33,821 nucleotides of DNA from Chloroflexota bacterium (GCA_005880615.1 VBID01000131.1:1-33821); one strand, 5' to 3'. Shown: positions 1 through 7,820, counted from the stretch's first letter. Program-made: numbers and translations. Notes: generated by a model from the letters alone, not told the origin.

Positions 1-398
1 CCGCCCGCCGGTTCGGGGAACGCGTACCCGTAGCGGTCGGTCACGGTGGAGGCCGGGATGGTGAGCAGGCTGCTGAAGGGTCCGAACACCAGCGCCACCT
101 TATCCTGCGTGATCAGGTTCTGATAGTTGGTCACCACCTGCTGGGTGCTGCTGGCATCGTCCACGTATTTCATGGTCACCTGGTGCCCGAGCAAGCCGCC
201 CTTGGCGTTGACGTCCTGCGCCCACAGGTCGTAGCCCTGCTGGAGCGCCTTGCCGTCTCCCGAGAAGTCACCCGACAATGAGACCGACACCCCAATGGTG
301 ATGGGCGTTCCGGGGGTGGGCGTCGCCGCGGTGCCTCCCCCGCACGCTGAAAGGACCAGGCCGAAGCCTGCCAGGACTGTGGTCACCGGCTTGCGCAT
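1..398 (-). CDS. Branched-chain amino-acid-type ABC transporter substrate-binding lipoprotein (3' part outside window)
   Basis: Read on the minus strand from ATG at 398, preceded by a GGGAGGGA ribosome binding site. The first residues are a basic start, a hydrophobic stretch and a lipobox (LSAC, Cys about 18), so the protein is predicted to be a lipid-anchored extracellular receptor. A Thr/Pro linker follows, then a start typical of the periplasmic-binding fold I Leu/Ile/Val-binding family: ITIGVSVSLSGDFSGDG, then a helix with QQGYDLWAQDVNAKGGLLG. About 132 residues are present; the family is usually near 400, and the rest lies beyond position 1. It diverges from the LacI-type regulator with 102 bases between, and a LacI-like palindrome lies in that gap, so it probably supplies the substrate of the downstream catabolic genes. 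The ligand cannot be read from this fragment. Confidence 0.88.
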   Translation of the reverse strand, partial: MRKPVTTVLAGFGLVLSACGGGTAATPTPGTPITIGVSVSLSGDFSGDGKALQQGYDLWAQDVNAKGGLLGHQVTMKYVDDASSTQQVVTNYQNLITQDKVALVFGPFSSLLTIPASTVTDRYGYAFPEPAG

Positions 399-442
399 GC
401 TCCCTCCCTGCCTGCTCGACCCAAGCTTGTTCCTTGCGCTGA

Positions 443-454
443 ACAAACGATTGT
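443..454. promoter_or_regulatory. LacI-family operator between divergent genes
   Basis: ACAAACGATTGT is an imperfect palindrome around a central CG, the usual form of a LacI/GalR-family operator. It lies between a weak -35 (TTGCGC, 434-439) and a -10 (TATGTT, 457-462, spacing 17) pointing toward the regulator gene at 501. It shares the core ACAAACG with the site at 1598-1609. Autoregulation and joint control of the divergent binding-protein gene are inferred. Confidence 0.6.
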
Positions 455-500
455 CCTATGTTAAGCGCGGGTCCAAACGGATGTCAATGAGGAGGGCGGT

Positions 501-1556
501 ATGCCGGTCACGCTGAAAGAGCTGGCGGCCCGCGCCCGGGTTCATCCCTCCACCATCTCGCGGGTGGCCAACCACGACCCCAGCCTGCGGATCGCCCCCG
601 CCACCCGGGCCCGGATCGAGGCGCTCCTGCGGGAGACGGAGTACCGGCCCAACGGGATCGCCCGCGGCCTGAAGCTTCGTCAAACCTTCGTGCTGGCCGT
701 GGTGATTCCAGATGTGACCAATCCCTTCTTCGCCGCCCTCTTCCGGGGGGTCGAGGACGGCGCCTCGCCGAGGGGCTATAACGTGCTTCTTTGCAATACC
801 GACGGCAGCCCGGAACGGCAGCGTTCCCATTTGCAGAGCCTGCATGCCCGCCGGGTAGACGGAGTCCTGCTGGCCAGCACCTTCCTGAACGACCCGACAG
901 TCCGGTGGCTGCGCAGCCAGCGGATGCCGTACGTGCTGGTCAACCGGTTTAGCGACGAGGGCCAGGACCCGTTCGTCGGCTCGGACGACGTGCTGGGCGC
1001 CCGGCTTGCCACCCAGCATTTGGTCGAGCTCGGCCATCGCCGCATCGGCCACCTGGCCGGGAAGGCCACCGTGAGCACGGGCGTCCTGCGCCGCCGGGGG
1101 TACGCGGCTGCCCTGGCCGACAGCGGCCTACCGGCGGATCCGCGGCTGGTGTCGGAGTCGGGCTACGCCGAGGAAGGCGGCGCCCAGGCCGCCGAGCGCC
1201 TGCTTTCGTTGCCCGACCCGCCCACGGCGCTGTTTGCCGTGACCGATATGACGGCGGTGGGCGCCTTCGGGGCGGCGCGACGGAGGGGCCTGCGCATCCC
1301 CGACGACGTGGCCATCGTCGGCTACAACGACATCCCCCTTGCCAGCCGGCTGGTGCCTGGCCTGACGACGGTCCACGTGCCGATCCATGAGTTTGGTTCG
1401 GCCGCCGCCAGGCTGCTGCTGGAGCAGATCGAGACCGGCGCCCAGAGCCGTCGGCGGCTGGTCTTCAACCCCGAGCTGGTGGTGCGGGGGTCAACCGTCC
1501 CCGGGGCCGATGCCCCGGCTGGACACCCGTCCATCCCGGCCTTCGCCACCGAATAA
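501..1556 (+). CDS. LacI/GalR-family transcriptional regulator
   Basis: A 351-residue one-domain-plus-HTH repressor of normal family length. Residues 1-50 form the LacI helix-turn-helix (TLKELAARARVHPSTISRVAN), followed by the hinge helix YRPNGIARGLK that contacts the operator minor groove. The remainder is the periplasmic-binding-like effector domain (VIPDVTNPFFAALFRGVED; later DVAIVGYNDIPLASRLVPGLTTVHVP). ATG 501 has an AGGAGGG ribosome site 4 bases upstream. The gene is divergent from the ABC binding protein and lies just ahead of the catabolic operon. Two palindromes with the same core, at 443-454 and 1598-1609, are its likely operators. The inducer is unknown; it is presumably the transported compound or a derivative. 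Confidence 0.95.
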   Translation: MPVTLKELAARARVHPSTISRVANHDPSLRIAPATRARIEALLRETEYRPNGIARGLKLRQTFVLAVVIPDVTNPFFAALFRGVEDGASPRGYNVLLCNTDGSPERQRSHLQSLHARRVDGVLLASTFLNDPTVRWLRSQRMPYVLVNRFSDEGQDPFVGSDDVLGARLATQHLVELGHRRIGHLAGKATVSTGVLRRRGYAAALADSGLPADPRLVSESGYAEEGGAQAAERLLSLPDPPTALFAVTDMTAVGAFGAARRRGLRIPDDVAIVGYNDIPLASRLVPGLTTVHVPIHEFGSAAARLLLEQIETGAQSRRRLVFNPELVVRGSTVPGADAPAGHPSIPAFATE

Positions 1557-1565
1557 AAGGATGCG

Positions 1566-1609
1566 TTGACACCCGAAAATGTCGACTGTTATGGTAGACA
1601 AACGTTTGC
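1566..1609 (+). promoter_or_regulatory. Promoter and LacI-type operator of the catabolic operon
   Basis: A consensus -35 TTGACA (1566-1571) and a -10 TATGGT (1590-1595) are separated by 18 bases. The palindrome ACAAACGTTTGC (1598-1609, with a perfect 10-base core CAAACGTTTG) covers the expected transcription start. A repressor bound there would block initiation. It matches the palindrome at 443-454 in its core ACAAACG. The expected 5' leader of about 65 bases contains the GC-rich hairpin at 1622-1642. Confidence 0.72.
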
Positions 1610-1621
1610 GCTTCTTGTTCC

Positions 1622-1642
1622 CCCTCCCCCGTGCGGGGAGGG
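1622..1642. repeat. GC-rich hairpin repeat, single copy
   Basis: CCCTCCCC and GGGGAGGG form an 8-bp perfect stem around a 5-base loop (CGTGC). The same stem recurs three times at 7851-7981. It lies in the predicted 5' leader of the catabolic operon. No run of T follows it, so it is not an obvious intrinsic terminator. Confidence 0.6.
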
Positions 1643-1666
1643 CAGGGAGGGGGTCGTGGCATTCGG

Positions 1667-2623
1667 ATGAGCGCGATAACGGCTGATCGCCAGACGGTCG
1701 GCTGGATCGGCACGGGCCGGATGGGGTCGGTCCTGGCGCACCGGCTGTTGAGTCACGGTTGCGACCTCACCGTCTACAACCGCACCCGGGCCAAGGCCGA
1801 GCCGCTTGCCAAGCTCGGCGCACGTATCGTCGACCACCCGGCAGAGCTGGCCGACCGCGACATCGTCATTACCTCAGTAGCCGGCTCACAAGATTTCGTG
1901 GAGGTCATGACCGGGCCCCACGGGCTGCTCGTCAATGGCCGGCGGGTGCCCTCGCTGGTGATCGACTCGTCGACGGTCTCGATGGATGTCTCCAGCGAGA
2001 TCCGGGCGAAGGCTGCCAGCCTGGGGGCGGCGCTGCTGGCCGCTCCGGTGAGCGGCAACCCGAAGGTTGCCCGCGCCGGCAAGCTCAGTCTGGCCGTCTC
2101 GGGACCGAAAGAGGCCTATGACCGGGCCCTCCCCTATCTCCAGATGTTGGGAAAGAGCGTGACCTACGTGGGCGAGGGCGAGGCGGCCCGCCTGGTCAAG
2201 ATCTGCCACAACCTGGTGCTCGGCGTGGTCACCCAGATTCTGGCCGAGACCACGGTGCTCGCCCAACGGGGTGGCATCGCCCGCTCGGCGTACCTGGAAT
2301 TCATCAATGACAGCGTGATGGGGTCGACCTTCAGCCGCTACAAGACGCCGGCCTTCGTCAACCTCGATTTCACACCGACCTTCACTGGTCACCTCTTGCG
2401 CAAGGATTTCGAGCTCGGCCTGGAGGCTGCCCGGCAGCTGCACGTGCCCCTCCCGGTGTCCGGGCTCGTCCACCAGATCGTCGTCACCCTGATCGGCAAC
2501 GGCCTGGGCGACGTCGATTTTGCGGCCCTGCTGGAGCTGGAAGCCCGCGGGGCGAACCTGTCCTTAGTCCCCGAAGGGCGGACCATTTCGGATGGACTCG
2601 AGGCGTCCGATGCCGGGGCGTAA
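1667..2623 (+). CDS. NAD(P)-dependent beta-hydroxyacid dehydrogenase (3-hydroxyisobutyrate / tartronate-semialdehyde reductase family)
   Basis: A 318-residue soluble oxidoreductase that interconverts a beta-hydroxy acid and its semialdehyde. The N-terminal Rossmann fold shows GTGRMG (about residues 15-20). The substrate signature follows as DSSTVS and APVSGNPKVARAGKLSLAVSG, then the catalytic Lys in VKICHN and the conserved KDFELGLEAA near the end of the all-helical domain. I chose ATG 1667 because the reading frame upstream of it (back to 1631) only encodes the GC-rich hairpin. It is the first gene of the LacI-controlled operon, and its frame runs 32 bases into the next gene. The exact substrate is not readable. 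The nearby aldehyde dehydrogenase suggests the product aldehyde is oxidised further. Confidence 0.9.
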   Translation: MSAITADRQTVGWIGTGRMGSVLAHRLLSHGCDLTVYNRTRAKAEPLAKLGARIVDHPAELADRDIVITSVAGSQDFVEVMTGPHGLLVNGRRVPSLVIDSSTVSMDVSSEIRAKAASLGAALLAAPVSGNPKVARAGKLSLAVSGPKEAYDRALPYLQMLGKSVTYVGEGEAARLVKICHNLVLGVVTQILAETTVLAQRGGIARSAYLEFINDSVMGSTFSRYKTPAFVNLDFTPTFTGHLLRKDFELGLEAARQLHVPLPVSGLVHQIVVTLIGNGLGDVDFAALLELEARGANLSLVPEGRTISDGLEASDAGA

Positions 2624-3872
2624 GCCCGAGTTCACGGTCACGTCGGTGCCGGCCCCCGGCCGGATGAACGTCGACTGGGAAGAACGGGTCGATTTCCGGC
2701 GGCTGCACGAGTACCGCCTTGGCCGCGCCCGTCGCGCCATCACGGAGGCCGGGCTGGGTGGCGTGCTCGTCTTCGACATGAACAACATCCGGTATCTCAC
2801 CAGCACCACCATCGGCGAGTGGGCTCGCGACAAGGTGGCCCGCTTCGCCCTCCTCACCCCCACCGGCGACCCGATCCTGTGGGACTTCGGCTCGGCGGCC
2901 AAGGCCCACCGGCTGCACGCCCCCTGGCTGAAACCCGAGAACTCGCGCGCCGGCATGACCGGCCTGCGTGGATCGGTCGCGCCCGAGGCGGGCCTCTCCG
3001 ACGACGTGGCCCGGACTGTCAAAGAGCTGATGCGAGAGGCCGGCGTGGCCGGCGAGTCGCTGGGAGTGGACATCGCCGAGCTGCCCATGATCTTCGCCCT
3101 GCAGGCCTGCGGCATCAAAGTGGTCGATGGCCAGCAGGCCATGCTGGACGCGCGCCAGATCAAGTCGAGGGACGAGATCGTGCTCCTCAGCATGTCGGCA
3201 GCGTTGGTTGATGGTGTCTACCAGACCATCTATGAGGCCCTGAAGCCGGGCATCCGGGAGAATGAGATTGTCGCCCTCGCCAACAAGCAGCTCTACGACA
3301 TGGGGTCCGATGACGTGGAAGCCATCAACGCGGTGTCCGGGGAGCGATGCAACCCGCACCCGCACGTCTTCTCCGATCGCTTGATCCGGCCCGGTGACCA
3401 GGCCTTCTTCGACATCATCCAGTCCTACAACGGCTACCGCACCTGTTACTACCGCACCTTCAATGTCGGTCGCGCCACCCAGAGTCAGCGAGACGCCTAC
3501 AAGAAGGCCCGCGAGTGGATCGACGCCGGCATCGACGTGGTCAAGCCGGGCCTGACCACGGACCTCATCGCCAAGGCCTGGCCGAAGGCGCAGGATTTCG
3601 GCTTCGACAGCGAGATGGAGGCCTTCGGCCTGCAGTTCGGCCACGGTCTGGGGCTGGCCCTGCACGAGCGGCCGATCATCAGTCGGCTCAACTCGCTCCA
3701 GTTCCCCGTAGAGCTGAAAGAAGGGATGGTGTTCGCGCTGGAGACGTATTGCCCGGCGGACGATGGCCATTCCGCCGCCCGCATCGAGGAGGAAGTCGTG
3801 GTGACGGCGACGGGTCACGAGGTGATCACCCTCTTCCCCGCCGAAGAGCTCGTCATCGCGAACGCCTATTGA
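2592..3872 (+). CDS. M24-fold (pita-bread) hydrolase, aminopeptidase P / DddP / creatinase-like, with altered metal site
   Basis: A 426-residue protein with a creatinase-type N-terminal domain (EYRLGRARRAI, VFDMNNIRYLTS, LWDFGSAA) and a C-terminal M24 domain. The expected five metal ligands are D, D, H, E, E. Here D274 (FFDII), H351 (FGHGLGL), E384 (FALETY) and E399 (RIEEEVVV) are present, but the second Asp is Cys285 (GYRTCYYRTF). The second conserved His (LHERP, 358) is kept. Some members of this fold (creatinase, DMSP lyase DddP, ectoine hydrolase) are not peptidases, and the N-terminal part resembles what I recall of DddP. In this operon a small-molecule C-N or ester cleavage is more likely than a peptidase role. 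The start is uncertain: ATG 2592 overlaps the upstream gene, while ATG 2610 has a GAGG closer by. Confidence 0.82.
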   Translation: MDSRRPMPGRKPEFTVTSVPAPGRMNVDWEERVDFRRLHEYRLGRARRAITEAGLGGVLVFDMNNIRYLTSTTIGEWARDKVARFALLTPTGDPILWDFGSAAKAHRLHAPWLKPENSRAGMTGLRGSVAPEAGLSDDVARTVKELMREAGVAGESLGVDIAELPMIFALQACGIKVVDGQQAMLDARQIKSRDEIVLLSMSAALVDGVYQTIYEALKPGIRENEIVALANKQLYDMGSDDVEAINAVSGERCNPHPHVFSDRLIRPGDQAFFDIIQSYNGYRTCYYRTFNVGRATQSQRDAYKKAREWIDAGIDVVKPGLTTDLIAKAWPKAQDFGFDSEMEAFGLQFGHGLGLALHERPIISRLNSLQFPVELKEGMVFALETYCPADDGHSAARIEEEVVVTATGHEVITLFPAEELVIANAY

Positions 3873-4882
3873 GCACCAGGGTCGAGAAGCCTAGGTCGGC
3901 CGAGGTCGACCGCGCGATCCGCCTGCGCCTGTATCAGCTGATGGTCGAGCTGCGCGACTTCGAGCAGCGCGCCTACGAGCTCTTCCTCGAGAACCTGGTG
4001 CGCGGCACCAGCCACCTGGCGCTCGGCCAGGAGGCGATCGCCGCCGGCTACGCGGTGGCCATGCGCGCCGACGACTACACCTTCTGTACCTACCGCGGCC
4101 ACGGGCACACGCTCGCCCGCGGCGCGTCGATGGCCGCTGCCATGGCGGAGCTGCTCGGCCGCGGCAACGGCATGCTCCACGGCAAGGGAGGATCGATGCA
4201 TCTGACCGACGTCTCGCATGGAGCGATGGGATCCTATGCGATCGTCGGCGCCCACCTGCCCATTGCGGCGGGGGCCGCCTGGTCAGCGCAGGCCCGCAAG
4301 TCCGGCCAGGTCGCCGTCTGCTTCTTCGGCGACGGCACGACCAACATCGGCGCCTTCCACGAAGCGCTCAACCTGGCGGTGGTCTGGAAGCTGCCGGTGG
4401 TCTTCGTTTGTGAGAACAATCAATACATGGAGTACACGCCCATTCGATCGGTCACGGCCGTGGAGCACCCGGCCGCAGACCGCGCCTCGGCCTATGGGCT
4501 GGAGCCAATCCTGGTGGATGGCAACGATGCCGACGTGATGTATGGGACGGCGCTGCGGACGATTGGCAAGGCCCGCGACGGCGGCGGCCCGTCACTGGTG
4601 GAAGCCGTCACCTACCGCCACGGCGGGCACTCGCGCGCCGACCCGGCCACGTACCGGCCGGAGGCCGAGGTGCGCGAGTGGCTGAGCCGCGACCCGGTCA
4701 AGCGCTATCGGGAGCGGCTGCTGGCGGCTGGTGTCGGCGAGGCGGAGCTGAGCGAGATCGACGCCCGCGCCCAGCAGAAGGTCGACGCGGCGACCGAGGA
4801 GGCGCGCCAGGGCGCCCCCGCGCGGGTCGATGAGATCGAACGCCAGGTGTGGAGCGACGGAGGGTCCGCATGGCGGAACTGA
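3869..4882 (+). CDS. 2-oxoacid dehydrogenase E1 component, alpha subunit (PdhA/AcoA type)
   Basis: About 337 residues. Thiamine-diphosphate-binding half of a heterotetrameric E1 (pyruvate, acetoin or branched-chain 2-oxoacid dehydrogenase). The TPP/Mg motif is clear: GDGTTN at 154-159 and ENNQY 26 residues later. Other family signatures are LALGQEAIAAG, TYRGHGHTLARG, GGSMHL and VEAVTYRHGGHSRADP. No ATG or GTG lies far enough upstream to keep the conserved LYQLMVELRDFEQRAYELFL helix, so I take TTG at 3869, which overlaps the previous stop codon (TTGA) and suggests translational coupling. The beta subunit follows directly. No E2 acyltransferase or E3 is in the window, so the partner subunits must be encoded elsewhere. 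Confidence 0.9.
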   Translation: MSTRVEKPRSAEVDRAIRLRLYQLMVELRDFEQRAYELFLENLVRGTSHLALGQEAIAAGYAVAMRADDYTFCTYRGHGHTLARGASMAAAMAELLGRGNGMLHGKGGSMHLTDVSHGAMGSYAIVGAHLPIAAGAAWSAQARKSGQVAVCFFGDGTTNIGAFHEALNLAVVWKLPVVFVCENNQYMEYTPIRSVTAVEHPAADRASAYGLEPILVDGNDADVMYGTALRTIGKARDGGGPSLVEAVTYRHGGHSRADPATYRPEAEVREWLSRDPVKRYRERLLAAGVGEAELSEIDARAQQKVDAATEEARQGAPARVDEIERQVWSDGGSAWRN

Positions 4883-5844
4883 GCTTCCGCGAGGCGATCG
4901 CGGCCGGCATCGCCCAGGAGATGGAGCGCGACCCGCTCGTCTACTTTATCGGCGAGGACGTGGGCGCGGCCGGCGGCGTCTTCAAGGCGACGGTTGGGCT
5001 CTTCGAACGGTTCGGTCCGGAGCGCGTGCGCGACACGCCGATCTCAGAGCAGGCGATCATCGGAGCCGCCATGGGCGCTGCCATGACCGGGCTTCGCCCG
5101 GTGGCCGAGATCATGTTTTCCGACTTCCTGGCCACCTGCTGGGACATGGTGGCCAACCAGGTGGCCAAGACGCGCTACATGACGGATGGGCAGGTCTCGC
5201 TCCCGCTCGTGATCCGGACCGCCAATGGAGGCGGCACCCGGTTCGGAGCCCAGCACTCGCAATCGCTGGAGAACTGGGCGATGGCGGTGCCGGGCCTGAA
5301 AGTGGTGGCCCCCTCGACGCCGGCCGATGCCAAAGGCCTGCTGGCCGCCGCCATCCGGGACCCGGACCCGGTGCTCGTCTTCGAACAGAAGTCGCTCTAC
5401 GGGATCAAGGGGGAGGTGCCCGACGGCGAGCATGTCGATCAGCTGGGGACGGCGGCCGTCCGCCGGACGGGCCAGGACTGCACCATTGTGGCCCTGGCCG
5501 CCATGGTGCCCAAGGCGCTGGCCGCGGCCCAGCAGCTGGAGAGCCTCGGCATTGACGCCAGCGTGATCGATGTCCGCTCCCTCGTCCCCCTGGACACCCG
5601 CACTATCCTTGGAGATGTGCGACGCACGGGCTGGCTGTTCACCGTGGAAGAAAACCCCCGCCTCTGCGGTTGGGGGGCCGAGATCGCCTCGATCGTGGCC
5701 GATGAGTGTTTTGATGACCTCGACGGACCCATCGTGCGGATCACCACCCCGCACATCCCGCTGCCGGCCGCCGACGTGCTCGAGGACATGGCCATGCCGT
5801 CGGTCGACCGGATCGTCGAGACCGTGAAAGGAGGGATGCGATGA
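4870..5844 (+). CDS. 2-oxoacid dehydrogenase E1 component, beta subunit (PdhB/AcoB type)
   Basis: A 324-residue partner of the preceding alpha subunit. It shows the N-terminal transketolase pyrimidine-binding domain (LSFREAIAAGIAQEM, IGEDVG, the catalytic Glu in DTPISEQAIIGAAMGAAMTGLRPV, then GGGTRFGAQHSQSLENW). The C-terminal transketolase domain follows (LDTRTILGDVRRTGWLFTVEENP). ATG 4870 has GGAGGG five bases upstream and overlaps the alpha gene by 13 bases. The next gene starts in the ATGA overlap at 5841. Pyruvate, acetoin and branched-chain members cannot be separated by reading alone. Confidence 0.92.
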   Translation: MAELSFREAIAAGIAQEMERDPLVYFIGEDVGAAGGVFKATVGLFERFGPERVRDTPISEQAIIGAAMGAAMTGLRPVAEIMFSDFLATCWDMVANQVAKTRYMTDGQVSLPLVIRTANGGGTRFGAQHSQSLENWAMAVPGLKVVAPSTPADAKGLLAAAIRDPDPVLVFEQKSLYGIKGEVPDGEHVDQLGTAAVRRTGQDCTIVALAAMVPKALAAAQQLESLGIDASVIDVRSLVPLDTRTILGDVRRTGWLFTVEENPRLCGWGAEIASIVADECFDDLDGPIVRITTPHIPLPAADVLEDMAMPSVDRIVETVKGGMR

Positions 5845-7298
5845 CCCCCGTCAGCGAGTTGATCGCGGTTCGGCACACCGACCTCTACATCGACGGCGAG
5901 TGGCGGCCCGCCTCCGATGGCCAGCGGATCGAGGTCCAGGATCCCGCCTCTGGCGAGGTGATCACGACCGTGGCCAGTGCCTCGGTGAAGGACGCCCTGG
6001 ATGCGGTGCAGGCCGCCCACCAGGCGCTGCGGCAGTGGGCCAGCCGGGCTCCGCGCGAGCGGGCCGAGATCCTGCGCCGGGCCTTCGACCTGGTGCTCAA
6101 AGAAAAGGAAAAGCTGGCCGAGCTGATGACCCGGGAGAACGGCAAGACCCTGACCGAGTCCCGGGGCGAGGTCGCCTACGCAGCGGAGTTCTTCCGCTGG
6201 TTCTCCGAGGAGGCCGTGCGCAACATCGGGTCGGTTTCCATTTCGCCCAGTGGCGCCAATCGCATCCTGGTTGAGCACCAGCCCATCGGGGTGTCAGTCC
6301 TGGTGACTCCCTGGAACTTCCCGGCCGCCATGGCCACCCGCAAGATCGGTCCCGCCCTGGCCGCCGGCTGTACCATCGTCCTGAAGCCTGCCTCGGAGAC
6401 GCCGCTGAGCGCCCTGGCCGTCACCGGCCTGCTGGAGCAGGCGGGCGTGCCCAAGGGCGTCGTGAACGTCATCCCATCGAAACGCTCGTCGGAAGTGGTG
6501 AAGGCCATGCTCAAGGACCCGCGCGTCCGTAAGCTCTCCTTCACCGGCTCCACCGAGGTGGGCCGTCTCCTGCTGGCCCAGGCGGCCGAGCACGTGATCA
6601 GCTGTTCCATGGAACTGGGCGGGAATGCGCCATTCCTGGTCCTGGCCGACGCTGATCTGGACGCCGCCCTGGAAGGCGCCCTGGTCGCCAAGATGCGCAA
6701 CAACGGCCAATCCTGCATCGCCGCCAACCGCTTCTACGTGGATGCCAAGGTGGCCGAGCAGTTCGCCGGCGCGCTGGCCAAAGCCATGGGTGACATGCCG
6801 GTCGGACCGGGTCTCGACCAGAACACCAGGGTTGGCCCGGTCATCAATGAGGCGGCCCGCCACAAGATGTCCGGCCTGGTGGACGAGGCTCAGAAGGACG
6901 GAGCTCGGGTGCTCACGGGGGGCAAGGCGCCGTCCCGGCCCGGCTACTTCTATCTGCCCACGGTCCTCACGGACGTCCCGCCGGACGAGCAAATCCTGAA
7001 CGAGGAGATCTTCGGCCCAGTGGCGCCCATCGTCCCCTTCCGCGATATCACCGAGGCCATCGAGTTCGCCAACCGCACGGACCGCGGCCTGGCCTCCTAT
7101 GTCTTCACCCGAGACCTGGCCACCGGCCTGGCCGTGGCCGAAGCCATCGAGGCCGGGATGGTAGGAGTCAATCGCGGCTTCATCTCCGACCCGGCTGCCC
7201 CCTTCGGCGGGGTGAAACAGAGCGGGCTGGGTCGCGAAGGCGCCCACGACGGCCTGCTGGAGTTTCTGGAAACCAAGTACATCGCGACCACCTGGTAG
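5841..7298 (+). CDS. NAD(P)-dependent aldehyde dehydrogenase, succinate-semialdehyde dehydrogenase-like
   Basis: A 485-residue full-length ALDH-superfamily enzyme. It has the cofactor-binding motifs VTPWNFP and FTGSTEVG, the general base Glu258 in MELGGNAPF, and the catalytic Cys292 in NNGQSCIAANRF (34 residues later, the normal spacing). Near the end are EEIFGPVAPI and PFGGVKQSGLGREG. The look is closest to GabD-type succinate-semialdehyde or related short-chain semialdehyde dehydrogenases, and the exact substrate is inferred only. It is the last gene of the operon, fused by an ATGA overlap to the E1 beta gene. It may oxidise a semialdehyde made by the hydroxyacid dehydrogenase at 1667. Confidence 0.93.
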   Translation: MTPVSELIAVRHTDLYIDGEWRPASDGQRIEVQDPASGEVITTVASASVKDALDAVQAAHQALRQWASRAPRERAEILRRAFDLVLKEKEKLAELMTRENGKTLTESRGEVAYAAEFFRWFSEEAVRNIGSVSISPSGANRILVEHQPIGVSVLVTPWNFPAAMATRKIGPALAAGCTIVLKPASETPLSALAVTGLLEQAGVPKGVVNVIPSKRSSEVVKAMLKDPRVRKLSFTGSTEVGRLLLAQAAEHVISCSMELGGNAPFLVLADADLDAALEGALVAKMRNNGQSCIAANRFYVDAKVAEQFAGALAKAMGDMPVGPGLDQNTRVGPVINEAARHKMSGLVDEAQKDGARVLTGGKAPSRPGYFYLPTVLTDVPPDEQILNEEIFGPVAPIVPFRDITEAIEFANRTDRGLASYVFTRDLATGLAVAEAIEAGMVGVNRGFISDPAAPFGGVKQSGLGREGAHDGLLEFLETKYIATTW

Positions 7299-7300
7299 CT

Positions 7301-7318
7301 CCCCTCCCATGGGAGGGG
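7301..7318. repeat. Perfect GC-rich palindrome after the aldehyde dehydrogenase
   Basis: CCCCTCCCATGGGAGGGG is an 18-base perfect palindrome starting two bases after the stop codon at 7298. It resembles the CCCTCCCC/GGGGAGGG repeat family at 1622 and 7851-7981. It could act as a transcript-end hairpin, but no T-run follows. Confidence 0.5.
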
Positions 7319-7330
7319 CAGAAACCGCAG

Positions 7331-7336
7331 TATCAT
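7331..7336 (+). promoter_or_regulatory. -10 box of the Fur-family gene; likely leaderless start
   Basis: TATCAT lies 6 bases upstream of the ATG at 7343, so transcription would begin at or beside the start codon. No ribosome site is visible. The surrounding AGTATCA equals one half of the palindrome at 8041-8055, so a weak autoregulatory half-site is possible. No good -35 is seen. Confidence 0.45.
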
Positions 7337-7342
7337 CTGTAC

Positions 7343-7792
7343 ATGGTTGAGACTGCGTTTGGATCGGCGCTGCAGCGGTCGGGGCTGCGCCTGACCCCGC
7401 AGCGAATGGCCATCGCCGAGGCCTTGGCGGGGGCGTCGAAGGAGGTGTCGGCGCAGGAGCTGTATGATCGCGTCCGCCGCCGCCATCCCTACATCGGCCG
7501 GGCCACCGTGTTCCGGTCTCTCGACACCCTGGTGGGGGGCGGCCTCGCCCAGCGGCTAGAGCGCCCTGGGCACGTGTCGGCCTACGTGTGGTGCGAGCCG
7601 GGCCATCACCACCATTTGATCTGCACCACCTGCCGGACCGTCGAAGAGCTCGACGAGGAGGCCGTCGCCCCGCTGGCCCAGACGATCGTCCGCACCCGCG
7701 GCTTCCGGGTCGATCACGCGACCCTCGACTTCTACGGCCAGTGTCGTGCCTGCTCGCGCGCGGCCAGCCGGGAAAAGACCGCCGCCCACTGA
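7343..7792 (+). CDS. Fur-family metalloregulator (probably Zur)
   Basis: A 149-residue ferric/zinc uptake regulator. The N-terminal winged helix contains LRLTPQRMAIAEAL, the recognition region HPYIGRATVFRSLDTLVGGGLAQRLE and a short wing. The C-terminal dimerisation/metal domain has the His cluster GHHHHLIC followed by CTTC and a second CxxC (CRAC) near the end, forming the structural zinc site. The next operon encodes a zinc/manganese-type ABC importer with a Fur-like box on its promoter, so a zinc-sensing Zur role is favoured over iron. That assignment is inferred from the neighbourhood. The start is probably leaderless, given the -10 box only 6 bases upstream. Confidence 0.9.
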   Translation: MVETAFGSALQRSGLRLTPQRMAIAEALAGASKEVSAQELYDRVRRRHPYIGRATVFRSLDTLVGGGLAQRLERPGHVSAYVWCEPGHHHHLICTTCRTVEELDEEAVAPLAQTIVRTRGFRVDHATLDFYGQCRACSRAASREKTAAH

Positions 7793-7820
7793 GCCCGAAT
7801 TTCGATCCCCGATTCGTTCC

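Noticed and set aside
2484-3818. Long minus-strand open frame (444 codons) opposite the M24 gene
   Set aside because: The plus strand encodes a recognisable M24 enzyme here. The antisense frame is rich in Arg/Gly/His/Asp with no motif, as expected for a GC-rich shadow.
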